Positions 43,473-53,043 are shown, counted from the first letter of the stretch. The stretch: DNA of 64,000 bases from Terriglobales bacterium (GCA_035487355.1 DATHMF010000016.1:26427-90426); one strand, 5' to 3'. Program-made: numbers and translations. The notes: a model not told the origin generated them from the letters alone.

Positions 43473-44711
43473 ATGGCTGCAACCTCTATTTCCTTTTCAC
43501 AAGTCACTGCCGTCCAGCGCCGTACGCTGATCGCCGCGGCCCTGGGCTGGCTGCTCGATGGTTTCGACGTCATGCTGTACGCGCTGGTCATCACCGCCAT
43601 CGTGAACGACTTCGGCATCAGCAAGGCCACAGCGGGCAAGATAGCCACGCTCACTCTGCTTGCTTCCGGCATTGGCGGCGTATTCTTCGGATGGATCGCC
43701 GACCGCATCGGCCGCACCAAAGCGCTGATGCTCAGCATTCTTACCTATTCTCTCTGCTCCTTCGCCTCTGGTCTTGCCACCTCAGTAGCCATGCTGGCGG
43801 CATGCCGTTTTATTCTCGGACTTGGCATGGGCGGCGAGTGGAACACAGGAGCAACCCTAGTCGCCGAAACCTGGCCTACCGAGCTGCGCGCTAAGGCCAT
43901 CTCGGCCGTACAAAGCTCCTGGGCGCTCGGCTACGCTGCGGCTGCTCTGGTCTCAGGCATTGTTCTCAAGTACTCCAACTGGCGAGTGGTTTTCTTTGTG
44001 GGGGTCCTGCCTGCACTGGTCGTCTTTTGGATTCGGAAAGATGTCCCTGAATCCGAAATGTGGCTCACCCGCAAGCACGGAACGACAGCCACGCCGCAAA
44101 TAGAGTTTTCCGAAATCTTTTCCCGCCCTTACCTTAAAACGACCATGGCGTTGCTGTTCATGAATTTCTTCGGCATGTTCGCCTGGTGGGGATTATTTAC
44201 CTGGATTCCGAGCTACCTGCAGCTTCCGGTCTCCAAAGGCGGACGCGGCTTCGACGTTGGCTTGATGACCATCATGCTGGTCGCGTTGAATCTTACCGGC
44301 ATGTTCCCTGGATACGGAACCTTTGGCTGGGTTGCGGATAAGTTCGGCAGAAAAAAATCCTGCGTGCTGTACACGCTCTTGGCCTCGCTTTTGGTGTTGC
44401 TCTACGCTCGCGCCACAGATCCTCGCACGCTTCTGCTGCTGGGCACGCCGGTTGCATTCTTCGCCACCGGATTTTTCTCCGGGTCGGGGATCATTGGCAG
44501 CGAGGTCTATCCCACGCGCATTCGCGCCCGCGCTCTTGGCTTCACCTACAACGGCGCGCGTACGATAAGCTCAATAGCTCCGACCGTCATCGGATACTTC
44601 GGACAAAAATATGGCCTGGGCAGCGCCTTCTATCTTTGTTCCGCATCATTATTTCTTTCGATGCTCAGCGCCACACAATTGCCGGAAACCAAGGGCAAGG
44701 TTCTGGAATAA
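43473..44711 (+). CDS. MFS transporter, AAHS/sugar-acid type
   Basis: 412 residues, twelve predicted helices. The first helix motif GWLLDGFDVMLYALVITAIV and the loop GWIADRIGRTKALMLSI are typical of the aromatic-acid/sialate/benzoate proton symporters. GLGMGGEWNTGATLVAETWP matches the same subgroup. Substrate unknown; a carboxylate is likely. Confidence 0.8.
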   Translation: MAATSISFSQVTAVQRRTLIAAALGWLLDGFDVMLYALVITAIVNDFGISKATAGKIATLTLLASGIGGVFFGWIADRIGRTKALMLSILTYSLCSFASGLATSVAMLAACRFILGLGMGGEWNTGATLVAETWPTELRAKAISAVQSSWALGYAAAALVSGIVLKYSNWRVVFFVGVLPALVVFWIRKDVPESEMWLTRKHGTTATPQIEFSEIFSRPYLKTTMALLFMNFFGMFAWWGLFTWIPSYLQLPVSKGGRGFDVGLMTIMLVALNLTGMFPGYGTFGWVADKFGRKKSCVLYTLLASLLVLLYARATDPRTLLLLGTPVAFFATGFFSGSGIIGSEVYPTRIRARALGFTYNGARTISSIAPTVIGYFGQKYGLGSAFYLCSASLFLSMLSATQLPETKGKVLE

Positions 44712-44734
44712 AGTATTTCCGCGCAACCCAGCAT

Positions 44735-45760
44735 TCAAACCGATACCGGAGTTTTTTTCGATATAACGCTGGTGGTCGTTGGTACCTGCACTACCACGGT
44801 CGCCGCCAACACAAGCACGATTCCAATGATCTGCCAGAATCCCAGGTGTTCTCCCAAAAATGTAGCGGCAATCAGAATCGTAAAGACAGGTTCCAGGCAA
44901 CTCGTAACGATGGTACGGGTAGGGTCCAGATGGCGTAATCCAGCGTAGAAAAACGAAAATGGAATCAGCATTGAGCTAAACGCGAACGCTGCCATAAAGA
45001 TCCATTGCTGACTGGAATAGTGCGCCGCTGCAATCTTCCACGGCGGATTCACTACAATCCAAAATAACGACGCTCCCAACAGGGCGTAAGCAATCACCTG
45101 CCAGCGGTCATGCGAACCGAGCAGGGTTCGTCCGTACACGGTATAAAAACAAAACGAAAATGCCGCCAGCAAAGACGCCACAACGCCCATCCAGACCAGG
45201 TGCACGCCTTGCTGTCCTACAATTCCGATCACCAGTGCGATTCCCAGCACGGCCGCAACCACAGCAAAAACCCGGGCCAGGGTCACGCGCTCGTAACCGC
45301 GTGAAACCATATAGAGCAGCACCCAGACCGGCGCAGTGTATTGCACGATGATGGCAATGGAGACCGACGTCGCAGAAATAGCGTAGTAATAGAAATAGTT
45401 TGCGGGCGCTACACCCAGCACGCCCAGTCCCATGCAACGCAGGGCATCTCCACGGCCGATAGCAAAAGCTTTCTTGCCTCGCACGAGCAGCAGCAAAGAG
45501 GCAAGCACGAGAAAAGCGATTGTCACCCTGCTCTGCGAGAGAATCTGCACATCGAGTGGCTGCAACGGGGGCAGACCCCAGAGGCTATGTCCGCTGAAGA
45601 CGGCCTTGCCTGAATTAGCGGAAACTCCCCAGCACAAGGCGGCCGCCGCGATGTAGAAATAACCGCGCCAGGGATGAGGACTCTGCAGGCCCGCAGATTG
45701 GGAATTGTTTACGTCGTTAGTCAGAGAGCATCTTCTCGAGCCGTTCGGGATCGAAACCAA
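44735..45760 (-). CDS. EamA/DMT-family permease
   Basis: 341 residues, ten helices in two EamA halves (about 30-165 and 180-320). The start is uncertain: the frame opens at TTG 45760 inside the glutaredoxin-like gene, overlapping it by 44 bases, and no better ATG lies near. The second half has FSSMLIPFSFFYAGLRHLDPTRT. These permeases export or import small metabolites; the substrate cannot be inferred. Confidence 0.75.
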   Translation of the reverse strand: MVSIPNGSRRCSLTNDVNNSQSAGLQSPHPWRGYFYIAAAALCWGVSANSGKAVFSGHSLWGLPPLQPLDVQILSQSRVTIAFLVLASLLLLVRGKKAFAIGRGDALRCMGLGVLGVAPANYFYYYAISATSVSIAIIVQYTAPVWVLLYMVSRGYERVTLARVFAVVAAVLGIALVIGIVGQQGVHLVWMGVVASLLAAFSFCFYTVYGRTLLGSHDRWQVIAYALLGASLFWIVVNPPWKIAAAHYSSQQWIFMAAFAFSSMLIPFSFFYAGLRHLDPTRTIVTSCLEPVFTILIAATFLGEHLGFWQIIGIVLVLAATVVVQVPTTTSVISKKTPVSV

Positions 45761-45956
45761 TCATCACTTCTTCATCCACAATGATTGTGGGAGTCGAGTT
45801 GCTTCGGTATTTTTCCACCAGATCGCGTACCGCGTTTGGGTCGGTGCGCACGTCGCGTTCTTCAAAAGCGATTCCCTTGACCTCAAGGAAAGCTTTCACC
45901 CACTCGCAGGGTGCGCAGCCATCCTGGCAGAAAACGACTACAGCTTTTTGCTTCAT
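45717..45956 (-). CDS. glutaredoxin-like (NrdH-type) thiol protein
   Basis: 79 residues with a thioredoxin fold. The redox motif is Cys14-Ala-Pro-Cys17 in CQDGCAPCEWVKAFL. The cis-proline is in NSTPTIIVDEEVMIGFDPERL. Length and pattern fit glutaredoxin-like proteins that reduce small substrates. The next gene overlaps its 3' end. Confidence 0.83.
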   Translation of the reverse strand: MKQKAVVVFCQDGCAPCEWVKAFLEVKGIAFEERDVRTDPNAVRDLVEKYRSNSTPTIIVDEEVMIGFDPERLEKMLSD

Positions 45957-45996
45957 AGCGCATCAGACTAACAAATCGAGGCAAAAGATGCAGAAT

Positions 45997-46404
45997 TTAT
46001 GCCAGCTCAATCTCGCTCGTAATCTCTGCCGTCTTCTGCAGCATGGCAGAAACCGAGCAATATTTTTCCTTGGAGAGCCGCACGGCATCCTCCGCCGCCT
46101 TCCGCGAAACCGCGCCGCTGATTTTGTAGATCAACTTGATGTTGGTATACACGGTCGGCGGTTCGCTCGCGCGCTCTGCCTCAGCGTGGACATCCACTCC
46201 GGTAAAGGGCTCACGTTTTTTCCGTAAAATACTGACCACGTCGGTCGCCGTGCATGTGCACAAACCAATCAACACCAGCTCCATGGGCCCCACAGCGGTA
46301 TTACGCTGGCGATCGGCATCAATCACCATGGCGTGGCCGCTGCCGGCAATTCCTGTAAAACGTTCTCCGTCGGTCCAGCGTGCGCTGGCTGTTACGTGTG
46401 ACAT
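45997..46404 (-). CDS. OsmC-family peroxiredoxin-like protein
   Basis: 135 residues. The family signature PMELVLIGLCTCTATDVVSIL contains the first active cysteine. The second cysteine lies in SKEKYCSVSAMLQ. OsmC-type proteins reduce organic peroxides. It ends just beyond the glutaredoxin-like gene, 4 bp after the CDF transporter, so the three may be co-transcribed. Confidence 0.85.
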   Translation of the reverse strand: MSHVTASARWTDGERFTGIAGSGHAMVIDADRQRNTAVGPMELVLIGLCTCTATDVVSILRKKREPFTGVDVHAEAERASEPPTVYTNIKLIYKISGAVSRKAAEDAVRLSKEKYCSVSAMLQKTAEITSEIELA

Positions 46405-46408
46405 TGAT

Positions 46409-47839
46409 TTATCTCCGGTTGTCGGTTTGCGGTTCGGGATGAATTAGCACTTTGAAAAGCTCGGGGGCCTCCTGCTTGAAACGGGTCTCCAACGCAGTAG
46501 AAATATCGTGGACTCGCGCCAGCGGAAGCTCATCCGACATGGTGCAGTGGCATGAAAGATACATACGGTCGCGCACACGTTTGAACACAACGTCGTGCAT
46601 GTCGACCACCTCCGGGAATTCGCGCGCGATGTTCTTGAGGCGCGTTTCCAGGTCAGCGTTCTGCTGCATCCGGTCGCCGGGCTCAATGGTAGAGGGCTCG
46701 CTCTCGATATGCGTCAGAATGGAAGAAATTTCAGGCACATCCCGGCGCATCTCGCCTTCAATTTGGGTCACAACGTCATGCGCGCTTTTCAGGCTCAGGG
46801 TTTCAGCCAGCTCCAGGTGCTGCTCCACGTGCAGCTTCCCTTTCAGGTCCTGCACGCTGACGTCATGCACGTTGAGATTATTGCGCGCCGCAACCGCACG
46901 GATACGGTCAAATATATTTTCTGCGCCTGTCGGCCGGGCCAGAGAGTGCACAACCACGTCGGCATCGGGAAGGACGCGCCGCACCGCCTGCGTGACCATG
47001 TCGGTGATTTGCTCCGAGCGCTGGAAGGTCACATTGCGCCCCAGGCCCACGGAAAGATCAGCGAAGTATTTGTTCCCTCCGCGGCGGATTCGGGCCCGGT
47101 CCACCTCCAGCACTCCGTCAATCCGTGCAACCTCGTTCATAATCTGGGAGCGTACACCCGCAGGAGCGGCATCGAGCAGTGCATCTATCGTCTGGCGTGC
47201 CAGCCGCGAGCTGACATACATTACAACACCGGCTACAAACAGCGCCGCCACCGTGTCGGCGTTCTGCAGTTGGGCAATTTGTAACCTTCTCCCGGCCAGA
47301 ACCAGCAGCAACCCGAGAATGACGACTCCGCTGGAGAGAACATCAGTCCCAAAATGCAACGCATCTGCCTGCAAAGCCTGGCTCTGGTATTTATCGGCAA
47401 TTTTCTTCAAGGCACGGGAACGCCAGACATCCACGATCATGGAAAAAATCATCACCACAAAAGCAACCCTTGTCGGTTCAATCTCCACGTGGTGGTAAAA
47501 CAGGCGGCGAATTGCCTCCCAGATAATCCAGACACAAGTCAGCGATAAAAGACCGGTTTCAATAAAGGCAGAAAAATTTTCGACCTTGCCGTGTCCATAT
47601 TGATGGTCAGCATCTGCTGGTTTGTCCGACACACGCACCGAGAACAATGTGATCAGGGCAGCCACAAGGTCTAACCCGGAATGGGCCGCTTCTGACAGAA
47701 CACCCAGACTGCCGGTTGCCAGGCCTACAACCAGCTTGAGGCCGGTAACCACTACGGCTGCCGCCACGGAGTTGCGCGCCACCGTGCGCTTTTCCCGGCG
47801 CATAACTCGTGCGCTATTTTGGACCTCGGCTCGCGGCAT
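46409..47839 (-). CDS. cation diffusion facilitator (CDF) exporter
   Basis: 476 residues from ATG 47839. Six transmembrane helices lie in the first half. Metal-site motifs HSGLDLVAAL (helix II) and HFGTDVLSS (helix V) have the HxxxD pattern. The C-terminal half contains two tandem cytoplasmic metal-binding/dimerisation domains (about 215-300 and about 310-470), more than the single one usual in the family. It would export Zn, Co, Fe or Mn by proton exchange. Confidence 0.88.
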   Translation of the reverse strand: MPRAEVQNSARVMRREKRTVARNSVAAAVVVTGLKLVVGLATGSLGVLSEAAHSGLDLVAALITLFSVRVSDKPADADHQYGHGKVENFSAFIETGLLSLTCVWIIWEAIRRLFYHHVEIEPTRVAFVVMIFSMIVDVWRSRALKKIADKYQSQALQADALHFGTDVLSSGVVILGLLLVLAGRRLQIAQLQNADTVAALFVAGVVMYVSSRLARQTIDALLDAAPAGVRSQIMNEVARIDGVLEVDRARIRRGGNKYFADLSVGLGRNVTFQRSEQITDMVTQAVRRVLPDADVVVHSLARPTGAENIFDRIRAVAARNNLNVHDVSVQDLKGKLHVEQHLELAETLSLKSAHDVVTQIEGEMRRDVPEISSILTHIESEPSTIEPGDRMQQNADLETRLKNIAREFPEVVDMHDVVFKRVRDRMYLSCHCTMSDELPLARVHDISTALETRFKQEAPELFKVLIHPEPQTDNRR

Positions 47840-47900
47840 CCCTGCATTATCGCAATTGCCCGCCCACTGTGGCCAGTTTCACAGAGGCTAGAGCCTTGTT

Positions 47901-47915
47901 TTGGCTGCGGAGCCT
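47901..47915. repeat. GGCTGCGGAGCC repeat fragment
   Basis: TTTGGCTGCGGAGCC matches the reverse complement of the start of the tandem repeat at 31632-31650 and also 51383-51397. Confidence 0.5.
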
Positions 47916-47984
47916 CAGACTCCCGTTTGTGCTAGGATTCTCATTCTGTTTTGATTCCTATGTTTGATCCCCACGGAGGAAGCA

Positions 47985-49298
47985 ATGTCTCGTTTGTTTT
48001 TTAACCTTATTTTCATTCTTGCGCTTTCTTTAAGCCTGGCTGCGCAGGACTCTAAACCAGCCAACGCCAGCCCTGCGCCTGCTCCAGTTCCAGCAGTTCC
48101 GCCTGCCCCGGCAGCCGGAAACGCGCAATCATCACCTGCAAGACCCGTAGCTCCCGCGCCAGGGAATGCAACTGCGGCGCCCGCACAACCGGAAGCTCCT
48201 GCGCAGCCTCCTCTGCCTCCCAGCACTCCGGTTATTACATTGAATTTTTGCCCAGGCGCTGCCCCGTCCAACGCTAATGCCGCTGCGAATGCTCCCAAAA
48301 CTACATGCAAAAAAGTAATCACCAAAGCGGAATTCGATAGGGTCCTTGACGCCGCAATTCCACGCAGCCGCCGACCTGCGGGTGGTGATATTCCTTCGCA
48401 AGTCAAAGAGGCCGTAGCCAAGGAATATGTAAACATGTACATCATGTCGCACGAGGCTGAAAAAAGGGGCCTGCAGAATAAAGACCCACTCATCGAGGAG
48501 ATGCTGCAGTTATCGCGCATGCAAGTCCTGGCCATGGCTTTAAACCAGGAACTGCAGGAAAACACCAAACTCTCCGATGCTGAAATCGAAAAGTATTACA
48601 ACGATAATCCTTCAGCCTTCGCAGAAGTATCTCTGCGCCGGCTTTATATTCCCAAGCCCGCTCCGGCTCCCAATCCCACTTCAACTCCGGCGAACCCAAC
48701 TGCGGCTAATGCAAATGATGCAACCCCAAAGCCGGCAGATGCGGATGCTTTAAAAGCTGCCGCTGATAAACTCCATGACCGCGCCGCCGCAGGCGAAGAT
48801 CTGGACAAGTTGGAAAAAGAGGCCTTTGATGCCGCTGGCACAAAGCAAACGCCTCCGCCTACTCAGATGGGGAACCGGCGCCATGGCATTCTGCCTCCAG
48901 ATCAGGATGCACTGGTCTTTGCTCTGGATGCAGGCGGGGTTTCAAAACTGTTCGACAATCCTGGCGGCTGGTACCTTTACAAGGTGGAATCCAAGCGCAC
49001 CCTGCCTCTGAGCGACGTCAAAGAAGAGATCCAACGCAAGTTGCAGCCTGAAAAATTGAAGGATGCTCGTGATGCGATCACGGGAAATATTAAGAGTGAT
49101 CTCAATGAAAAATACTTCGGAGGAGCGCCAACCTCCGGTCCGGCACCGGCTTCTGGGAAAGCCCCTTCGGCTCCGGCTAATAATGCAACTGACGAGCCCG
49201 CGTCTGCTCCGAAAACGAGCAAGGCAAAAACCGCCAACAATATAGTGCATAAAGCTCAGCCGGCAAAAACTCCGGCTGCTGCCAATGCGGCACATTGA
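47985..49298 (+). CDS. SurA/PPIC-like peptidyl-prolyl isomerase with Ala/Pro-rich ends
   Basis: 437 residues from ATG 47985, the codon supported by a perfect GGAGG seven bases upstream. Residues 1-20 are a signal peptide (FFNLIFILALSLSLAAQ). Residues 22-85 and 360-437 are Ala/Pro-rich and probably disordered. A SurA-like N-domain at 110-190 has PSQVKEAVAKEYVNMYIMS and IEEMLQLSRMQVLAMALNQ. A parvulin domain at about 205-345 has FAEVSLRRLYIP and PPDQDALVFALDAGGVSKLF, interrupted by an extra PA-rich insert. A chaperone for outer-membrane proteins is the likely role. Confidence 0.78.
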   Translation: MSRLFFNLIFILALSLSLAAQDSKPANASPAPAPVPAVPPAPAAGNAQSSPARPVAPAPGNATAAPAQPEAPAQPPLPPSTPVITLNFCPGAAPSNANAAANAPKTTCKKVITKAEFDRVLDAAIPRSRRPAGGDIPSQVKEAVAKEYVNMYIMSHEAEKRGLQNKDPLIEEMLQLSRMQVLAMALNQELQENTKLSDAEIEKYYNDNPSAFAEVSLRRLYIPKPAPAPNPTSTPANPTAANANDATPKPADADALKAAADKLHDRAAAGEDLDKLEKEAFDAAGTKQTPPPTQMGNRRHGILPPDQDALVFALDAGGVSKLFDNPGGWYLYKVESKRTLPLSDVKEEIQRKLQPEKLKDARDAITGNIKSDLNEKYFGGAPTSGPAPASGKAPSAPANNATDEPASAPKTSKAKTANNIVHKAQPAKTPAAANAAH

Positions 49299-49311
49299 TT
49301 TAGCTCTGCAA

Positions 49312-50076
49312 CTACTTCTTAGCTCTGAACAAACCCGCGATGCCGAATGAGTAAGGTTTCCATACGGCATCGCGGAATCCTGCTGCACGCATCCTCTTCA
49401 GCATCTCTTCAGGTTCGGGAAAGCGTTCTACAGAAGCGGGCAGATAGGCATAAGGCCCGCGAACGCCCGATATCATGCTGCCAATAAAGGGCAGCACACG
49501 GCGGAAGTACACGCGATAAATCTTCCCCAGCAATCCCTTAGGCTCGCCGAAATCAAGAATGCCGATCTCGCCTCCCGGCTTCAGCACTCGCAAAATTTCT
49601 TGCAGCCCGGCATCGTAATTGGCGAGGTTGCGAAAGCCGAAGGCCGAAACCACAAGATCAAAGCGCTCATCAGGCAATGGCAGTTGCAGCGCATCGGCCT
49701 CGATCAGCCGGATGTTTTTCGCCAATGTTTTTTTTGCCGCACGTTGCAGCATGGCATGAGAAAAATCCGCACCAATAATCGGCGATTGCAAAACTTCCCC
49801 CTGCCGCAAAAGCGCCAGCGTCATATCACCCGTTCCGCAACACAGGTCGAGCACCCGCGCCTCGGGTTGTTGAAGAATATGCTTGAACGTACGCGCCGTG
49901 CGCCACCACCAAAGCCGGTCAACATTGCAGGAAAGTACGTGGTTCAGCAGATCATAGCGCGGCGCAATGGCGGTAAACATCTCGCGCACCGCCTGCGACG
50001 CTGCGCTCTGGTCGCCCGCGCCGGCAGGCGCAGCTCCCACAATATGTTCGGATTTGGCAGCTTCGGCAGGCATCAT
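49312..50076 (-). CDS. menG: demethylmenaquinone/ubiquinone C-methyltransferase
   Basis: Adds the last methyl group to menaquinone (MenG), or to ubiquinone precursors (UbiE). It has 254 residues. The SAM-binding motif is VLDLCCGTGDMTLAL. Family signatures are FTAIAPRYDLLNHVLSCNVDR, VSAFGFRNLANYDAGLQEI and ILDFGEPKG. Its ATG overlaps the aroB stop. Menaquinone seems more likely than ubiquinone for an acidobacterium, but this is inference. Confidence 0.9.
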   Translation of the reverse strand: MMPAEAAKSEHIVGAAPAGAGDQSAASQAVREMFTAIAPRYDLLNHVLSCNVDRLWWWRTARTFKHILQQPEARVLDLCCGTGDMTLALLRQGEVLQSPIIGADFSHAMLQRAAKKTLAKNIRLIEADALQLPLPDERFDLVVSAFGFRNLANYDAGLQEILRVLKPGGEIGILDFGEPKGLLGKIYRVYFRRVLPFIGSMISGVRGPYAYLPASVERFPEPEEMLKRMRAAGFRDAVWKPYSFGIAGLFRAKK

Positions 50077-51209
50077 GCGTGTGAAAGGTAACGCAGCTCA
50101 TCCACCGCCTGCAGCACCGCCTTTTGCGGCACCTCGCTCGAAATCTGCACCTTCCCGATCTCGCTCGGCAAAACAAAATGGGTCACACCATTGGCGGTCT
50201 TTTTGTCAGAGAGAATCCGGCGAGCAATGTTCTTGCTGCGCACTTCGACTTTAGGCAAAGTGGCGTAAGCCAGCACCGAATTGATGATCCGCTGCGCGGT
50301 TTCTGCGGAAGTTTTTTGCATCGCGGCTGCGATCATCGAAGCCGCCACCATGCCCCAGGCGACTGCTTCTCCGTGCAGGAAGTAGCGGTATGAGGTTTCC
50401 GCTTCGAGGGCGTGGCCAATGGTATGGCCAAAGTTGAGGATACGGCGCAAATCGTTTTCCCGTTCGTCTGCTTCTACGACTTCAGCTTTGACTCGAATGC
50501 ATTCCGTGATGAGCCATTCCAGCGCCGCAGGATCGCGTGCCAGAACGCGCTCACGCTCTTTCTCCATGAAATCAAAAATTGCCGCGTTGCGGATCACCCC
50601 GCACTTCAGGGCCTCATACAGTCCGGAGCGGTATTCACGCTCCGGCAAAGTCGCGAGTGTGGCGATATCGGCCAGCACCAGCCGGGGCTGATGAAACGTT
50701 CCCAAAAGATTTTTCCCCGAGGCCAGGTTGACCGCGGTTTTGCCGCCGACAGAGGCATCCACTTGTGCAAGAAAGGTAGTGGGCACCTGTATACAAGGGA
50801 TGCCGCGCATATAGATTGAGGCCAGCATTCCAGAGACATCTCCCACCACGCCTCCGCCCAGCGCAATCACAAACGACCCGCGGTCCGCCCCCAGCTTTAC
50901 CATTTTCTCGGCGAGCTGTTCCACCGTGGAGATGTTTTTGTAGCGCTCACCATTGCGCATCTCCAGTACATGGAATTGAATTCCCTTTTTCTTCAGCGAA
51001 CCCAGCAGCGTCTTCTCCCAATGTTTGCGTACAGGCGGAACTGTGACCACAAAAGCTCGCCCGCTGCCGCTGGCACGTCCCAGCGCAGCAGTGATTTCAT
51101 CAGCAGCAGAGCTGAGCAGACCGCTGCCAATAACTGCTTCATACGCTTGTGGCTTTACCCGAACCGATACTCGATGCACGCTTTCATCATAACGTACAAC
51201 TGCTTTCAT
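50073..51209 (-). CDS. aroB: 3-dehydroquinate synthase
   Basis: Second step of the shikimate pathway, NAD- and metal-dependent. It has 378 residues from ATG 51209. The NAD-binding loop is ALGGGVVGDVSGMLASIYMRG. Active-site segments are VPTTFLAQVDASVGGKTAVNL and the metal ligands in VEADERENDLRRILNFGHTIGHALE with HGEAVAWGM. All catalytic segments are visible. Translationally coupled to menG. Confidence 0.94.
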   Translation of the reverse strand: MKAVVRYDESVHRVSVRVKPQAYEAVIGSGLLSSAADEITAALGRASGSGRAFVVTVPPVRKHWEKTLLGSLKKKGIQFHVLEMRNGERYKNISTVEQLAEKMVKLGADRGSFVIALGGGVVGDVSGMLASIYMRGIPCIQVPTTFLAQVDASVGGKTAVNLASGKNLLGTFHQPRLVLADIATLATLPEREYRSGLYEALKCGVIRNAAIFDFMEKERERVLARDPAALEWLITECIRVKAEVVEADERENDLRRILNFGHTIGHALEAETSYRYFLHGEAVAWGMVAASMIAAAMQKTSAETAQRIINSVLAYATLPKVEVRSKNIARRILSDKKTANGVTHFVLPSEIGKVQISSEVPQKAVLQAVDELRYLSHA

Positions 51210-51278
51210 AAATAGTTTTTGAATCCGCAGCTACGAATGAAGGGATGTCGCGCCTCTGCTAGTGCTCATAAAAGACCT

Positions 51279-51320
51279 GCATCTTGAGCGAGGCGCTTGC
51301 GCCGAGTCGAAGGACCCCGA
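51279..51320. repeat. TCTTGAGCG/GTCGAAGGA repeat
   Basis: A diverged relative of the TGTCATCCTGAGCG element at 24730-24771, in the non-coding stretch between aroB and nadB. Confidence 0.4.
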
Positions 51321-51382
51321 GGATATCTCCATCGCCATGCCGCCGCAAGGCATTCTATGAAGAACGCTGGTAGCAGCCTTCT

Positions 51383-51401
51383 TTTGGCTGCGGAGCCCTT
51401 A
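51383..51401. repeat. GGCTGCGGAGCCCTTA repeat fragment
   Basis: These 19 bases are the exact reverse complement of 31632-31650, the first bases of tandem unit 2, found 20 kb away. Confidence 0.6.
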
Positions 51402-51453
51402 GATGAAATGCTACCATCGAATGTTGGACTAATTGGTTAGACTAGCTCCGTCC

Positions 51454-53043
51454 ATGAAATCCATCCCCAAGGAAACAGACTTCATCGTTGTAGGAGCCGG
51501 GGTTGCCGGTCTGCGCGCCGCTATCGAGCTCGCGGAAGCCGGACGCGTGTTGGTGCTGGCCAAGCGCGAACTCAGTGAATCCGCTACGCAGTATGCCCAG
51601 GGCGGCATCGCTGTCGCGTTGAGCGACGAAGATGATATTGGACTGCATCTGCAGGATACGCTCGATGCCGGCGACGGCTTATGCAACCCTGAAGCTGCCC
51701 GCGTGCTCGTGGAAGAGGGGCCGGAACGAATCCAGGAACTGATTGATTGGGGAACCGCCTTTGACCGCCATGGCACCAAGCTAACCTTTACCCGTGAAGG
51801 GGCCCATAGCCGCTCCCGCGTTCTGCACGCCCATGGCGACTCCACCGGACGCGAAATTGGCAGGGCGCTTCAAGCCAAAGCCCGTACTCTGGCCAATATT
51901 TCTTTCAGCGATTTTGAATTCAGTACCGATCTTTGGCTGCACGACGGCCGCGTGAGCGGAATCGAGTTGATCGATGAGTCTGGAGGAATTCATCGTCTTA
52001 AAGCTTCAGCAGTTTTGCTGGCCACCGGCGGCATCGGACAGGTTTATAGCGAAACCACCAATCCCCCGATTGCCACCGGCGATGGCGTTTCCATGGCCTT
52101 TCGCGCCGGCGCCGAAATCAGCGATATGGAGTTCGTACAATTCCATCCCACTGCTCTCTACGTAAAAAACACTCCCCGCTTCCTGATCTCCGAGGCTCTG
52201 CGCGGCGAAGGTGCAAAGTTGCGCAATATGGAGATGCTGCGTTTCATGCCTAAGTATCACGAGATGGCGGAGCTGGCGCCGCGCGATGTGGTGGCGCGCG
52301 CTATTGTGCATGAGATGGAGGTCATCCCCGCACGCGACCCCGTGGTCTACCTGGATCTGACCCATTTGAGCGCAGAGCGCATAAAATCGCGCTTCCCGCG
52401 TATTTACGAGACCTGCCTGCAATACAACATTGATATCAGCACAGATATGATTCCGGTTCGCCCCGCGGCCCACTATGCCATGGGTGGCGTACGTACTGAT
52501 CTCGACGGCAAAACCAACCTGCCCGGGCTGTTCGCCGCCGGAGAAGTTGCCGCCACAGGTGTCCATGGCGCCAATCGCCTGGCGAGCAATTCCCTTTTGG
52601 AAGGCGTGGTCTTTGGCGGGCGCGCGGGCAGAGCTATGCGGGAGGCTTTGCACCTGCAAAAAAATACATCCACTCTCGCTTCAACGGAAAACAAACAGCA
52701 ATTGCACCACTCCAGCCCAGACCTAAACCCAAAACAACTTGAAACCCACATTCAGGCGCTGCGCAAATTGATATGGCAAGATGCAGGCATCGTCCGTGAC
52801 GGCAAGAAGTTGCAGCATTGCATTGCTGAGCTGAAGAAAGCGCAAGACCTTCTACCCCAGCCAAAATCCCGGCGTGAGTGGGAAGCCCACAACATAGCCA
52901 TCAACGGCATGCTGATCGCCTGCTCTGCTCTCGCGAGAAAAGAAAGCCGCGGAGCACACTATCGCACCGATTTCCCTCAGCACAACGACACTCAGTTTAA
53001 GAAGCATTCCATCATGCATGGCCCAGACATTCGCTTCGCCTAA
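51454..53043 (+). CDS. nadB: L-aspartate oxidase
   Basis: First step of NAD synthesis, oxidising aspartate to iminoaspartate with FAD. It has 529 residues from ATG 51454. The FAD-binding motif is VVGAGVAGLRAAIELAE. Active-site segments ATQYAQGGIAVALSDEDD, SRVLHAHGDSTGREIGR and MEFVQFHPTAL are present. RPAAHYAMGGVRTDLDG and NRLASNSLLEGVVFGGRAG match NadB and the succinate-dehydrogenase flavoprotein superfamily. A long C-terminal helical domain fits NadB rather than FrdA. The stop codon overlaps that of the convergent TerC gene; nadA and nadC are not nearby. Confidence 0.92.
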   Translation: MKSIPKETDFIVVGAGVAGLRAAIELAEAGRVLVLAKRELSESATQYAQGGIAVALSDEDDIGLHLQDTLDAGDGLCNPEAARVLVEEGPERIQELIDWGTAFDRHGTKLTFTREGAHSRSRVLHAHGDSTGREIGRALQAKARTLANISFSDFEFSTDLWLHDGRVSGIELIDESGGIHRLKASAVLLATGGIGQVYSETTNPPIATGDGVSMAFRAGAEISDMEFVQFHPTALYVKNTPRFLISEALRGEGAKLRNMEMLRFMPKYHEMAELAPRDVVARAIVHEMEVIPARDPVVYLDLTHLSAERIKSRFPRIYETCLQYNIDISTDMIPVRPAAHYAMGGVRTDLDGKTNLPGLFAAGEVAATGVHGANRLASNSLLEGVVFGGRAGRAMREALHLQKNTSTLASTENKQQLHHSSPDLNPKQLETHIQALRKLIWQDAGIVRDGKKLQHCIAELKKAQDLLPQPKSRREWEAHNIAINGMLIACSALARKESRGAHYRTDFPQHNDTQFKKHSIMHGPDIRFA

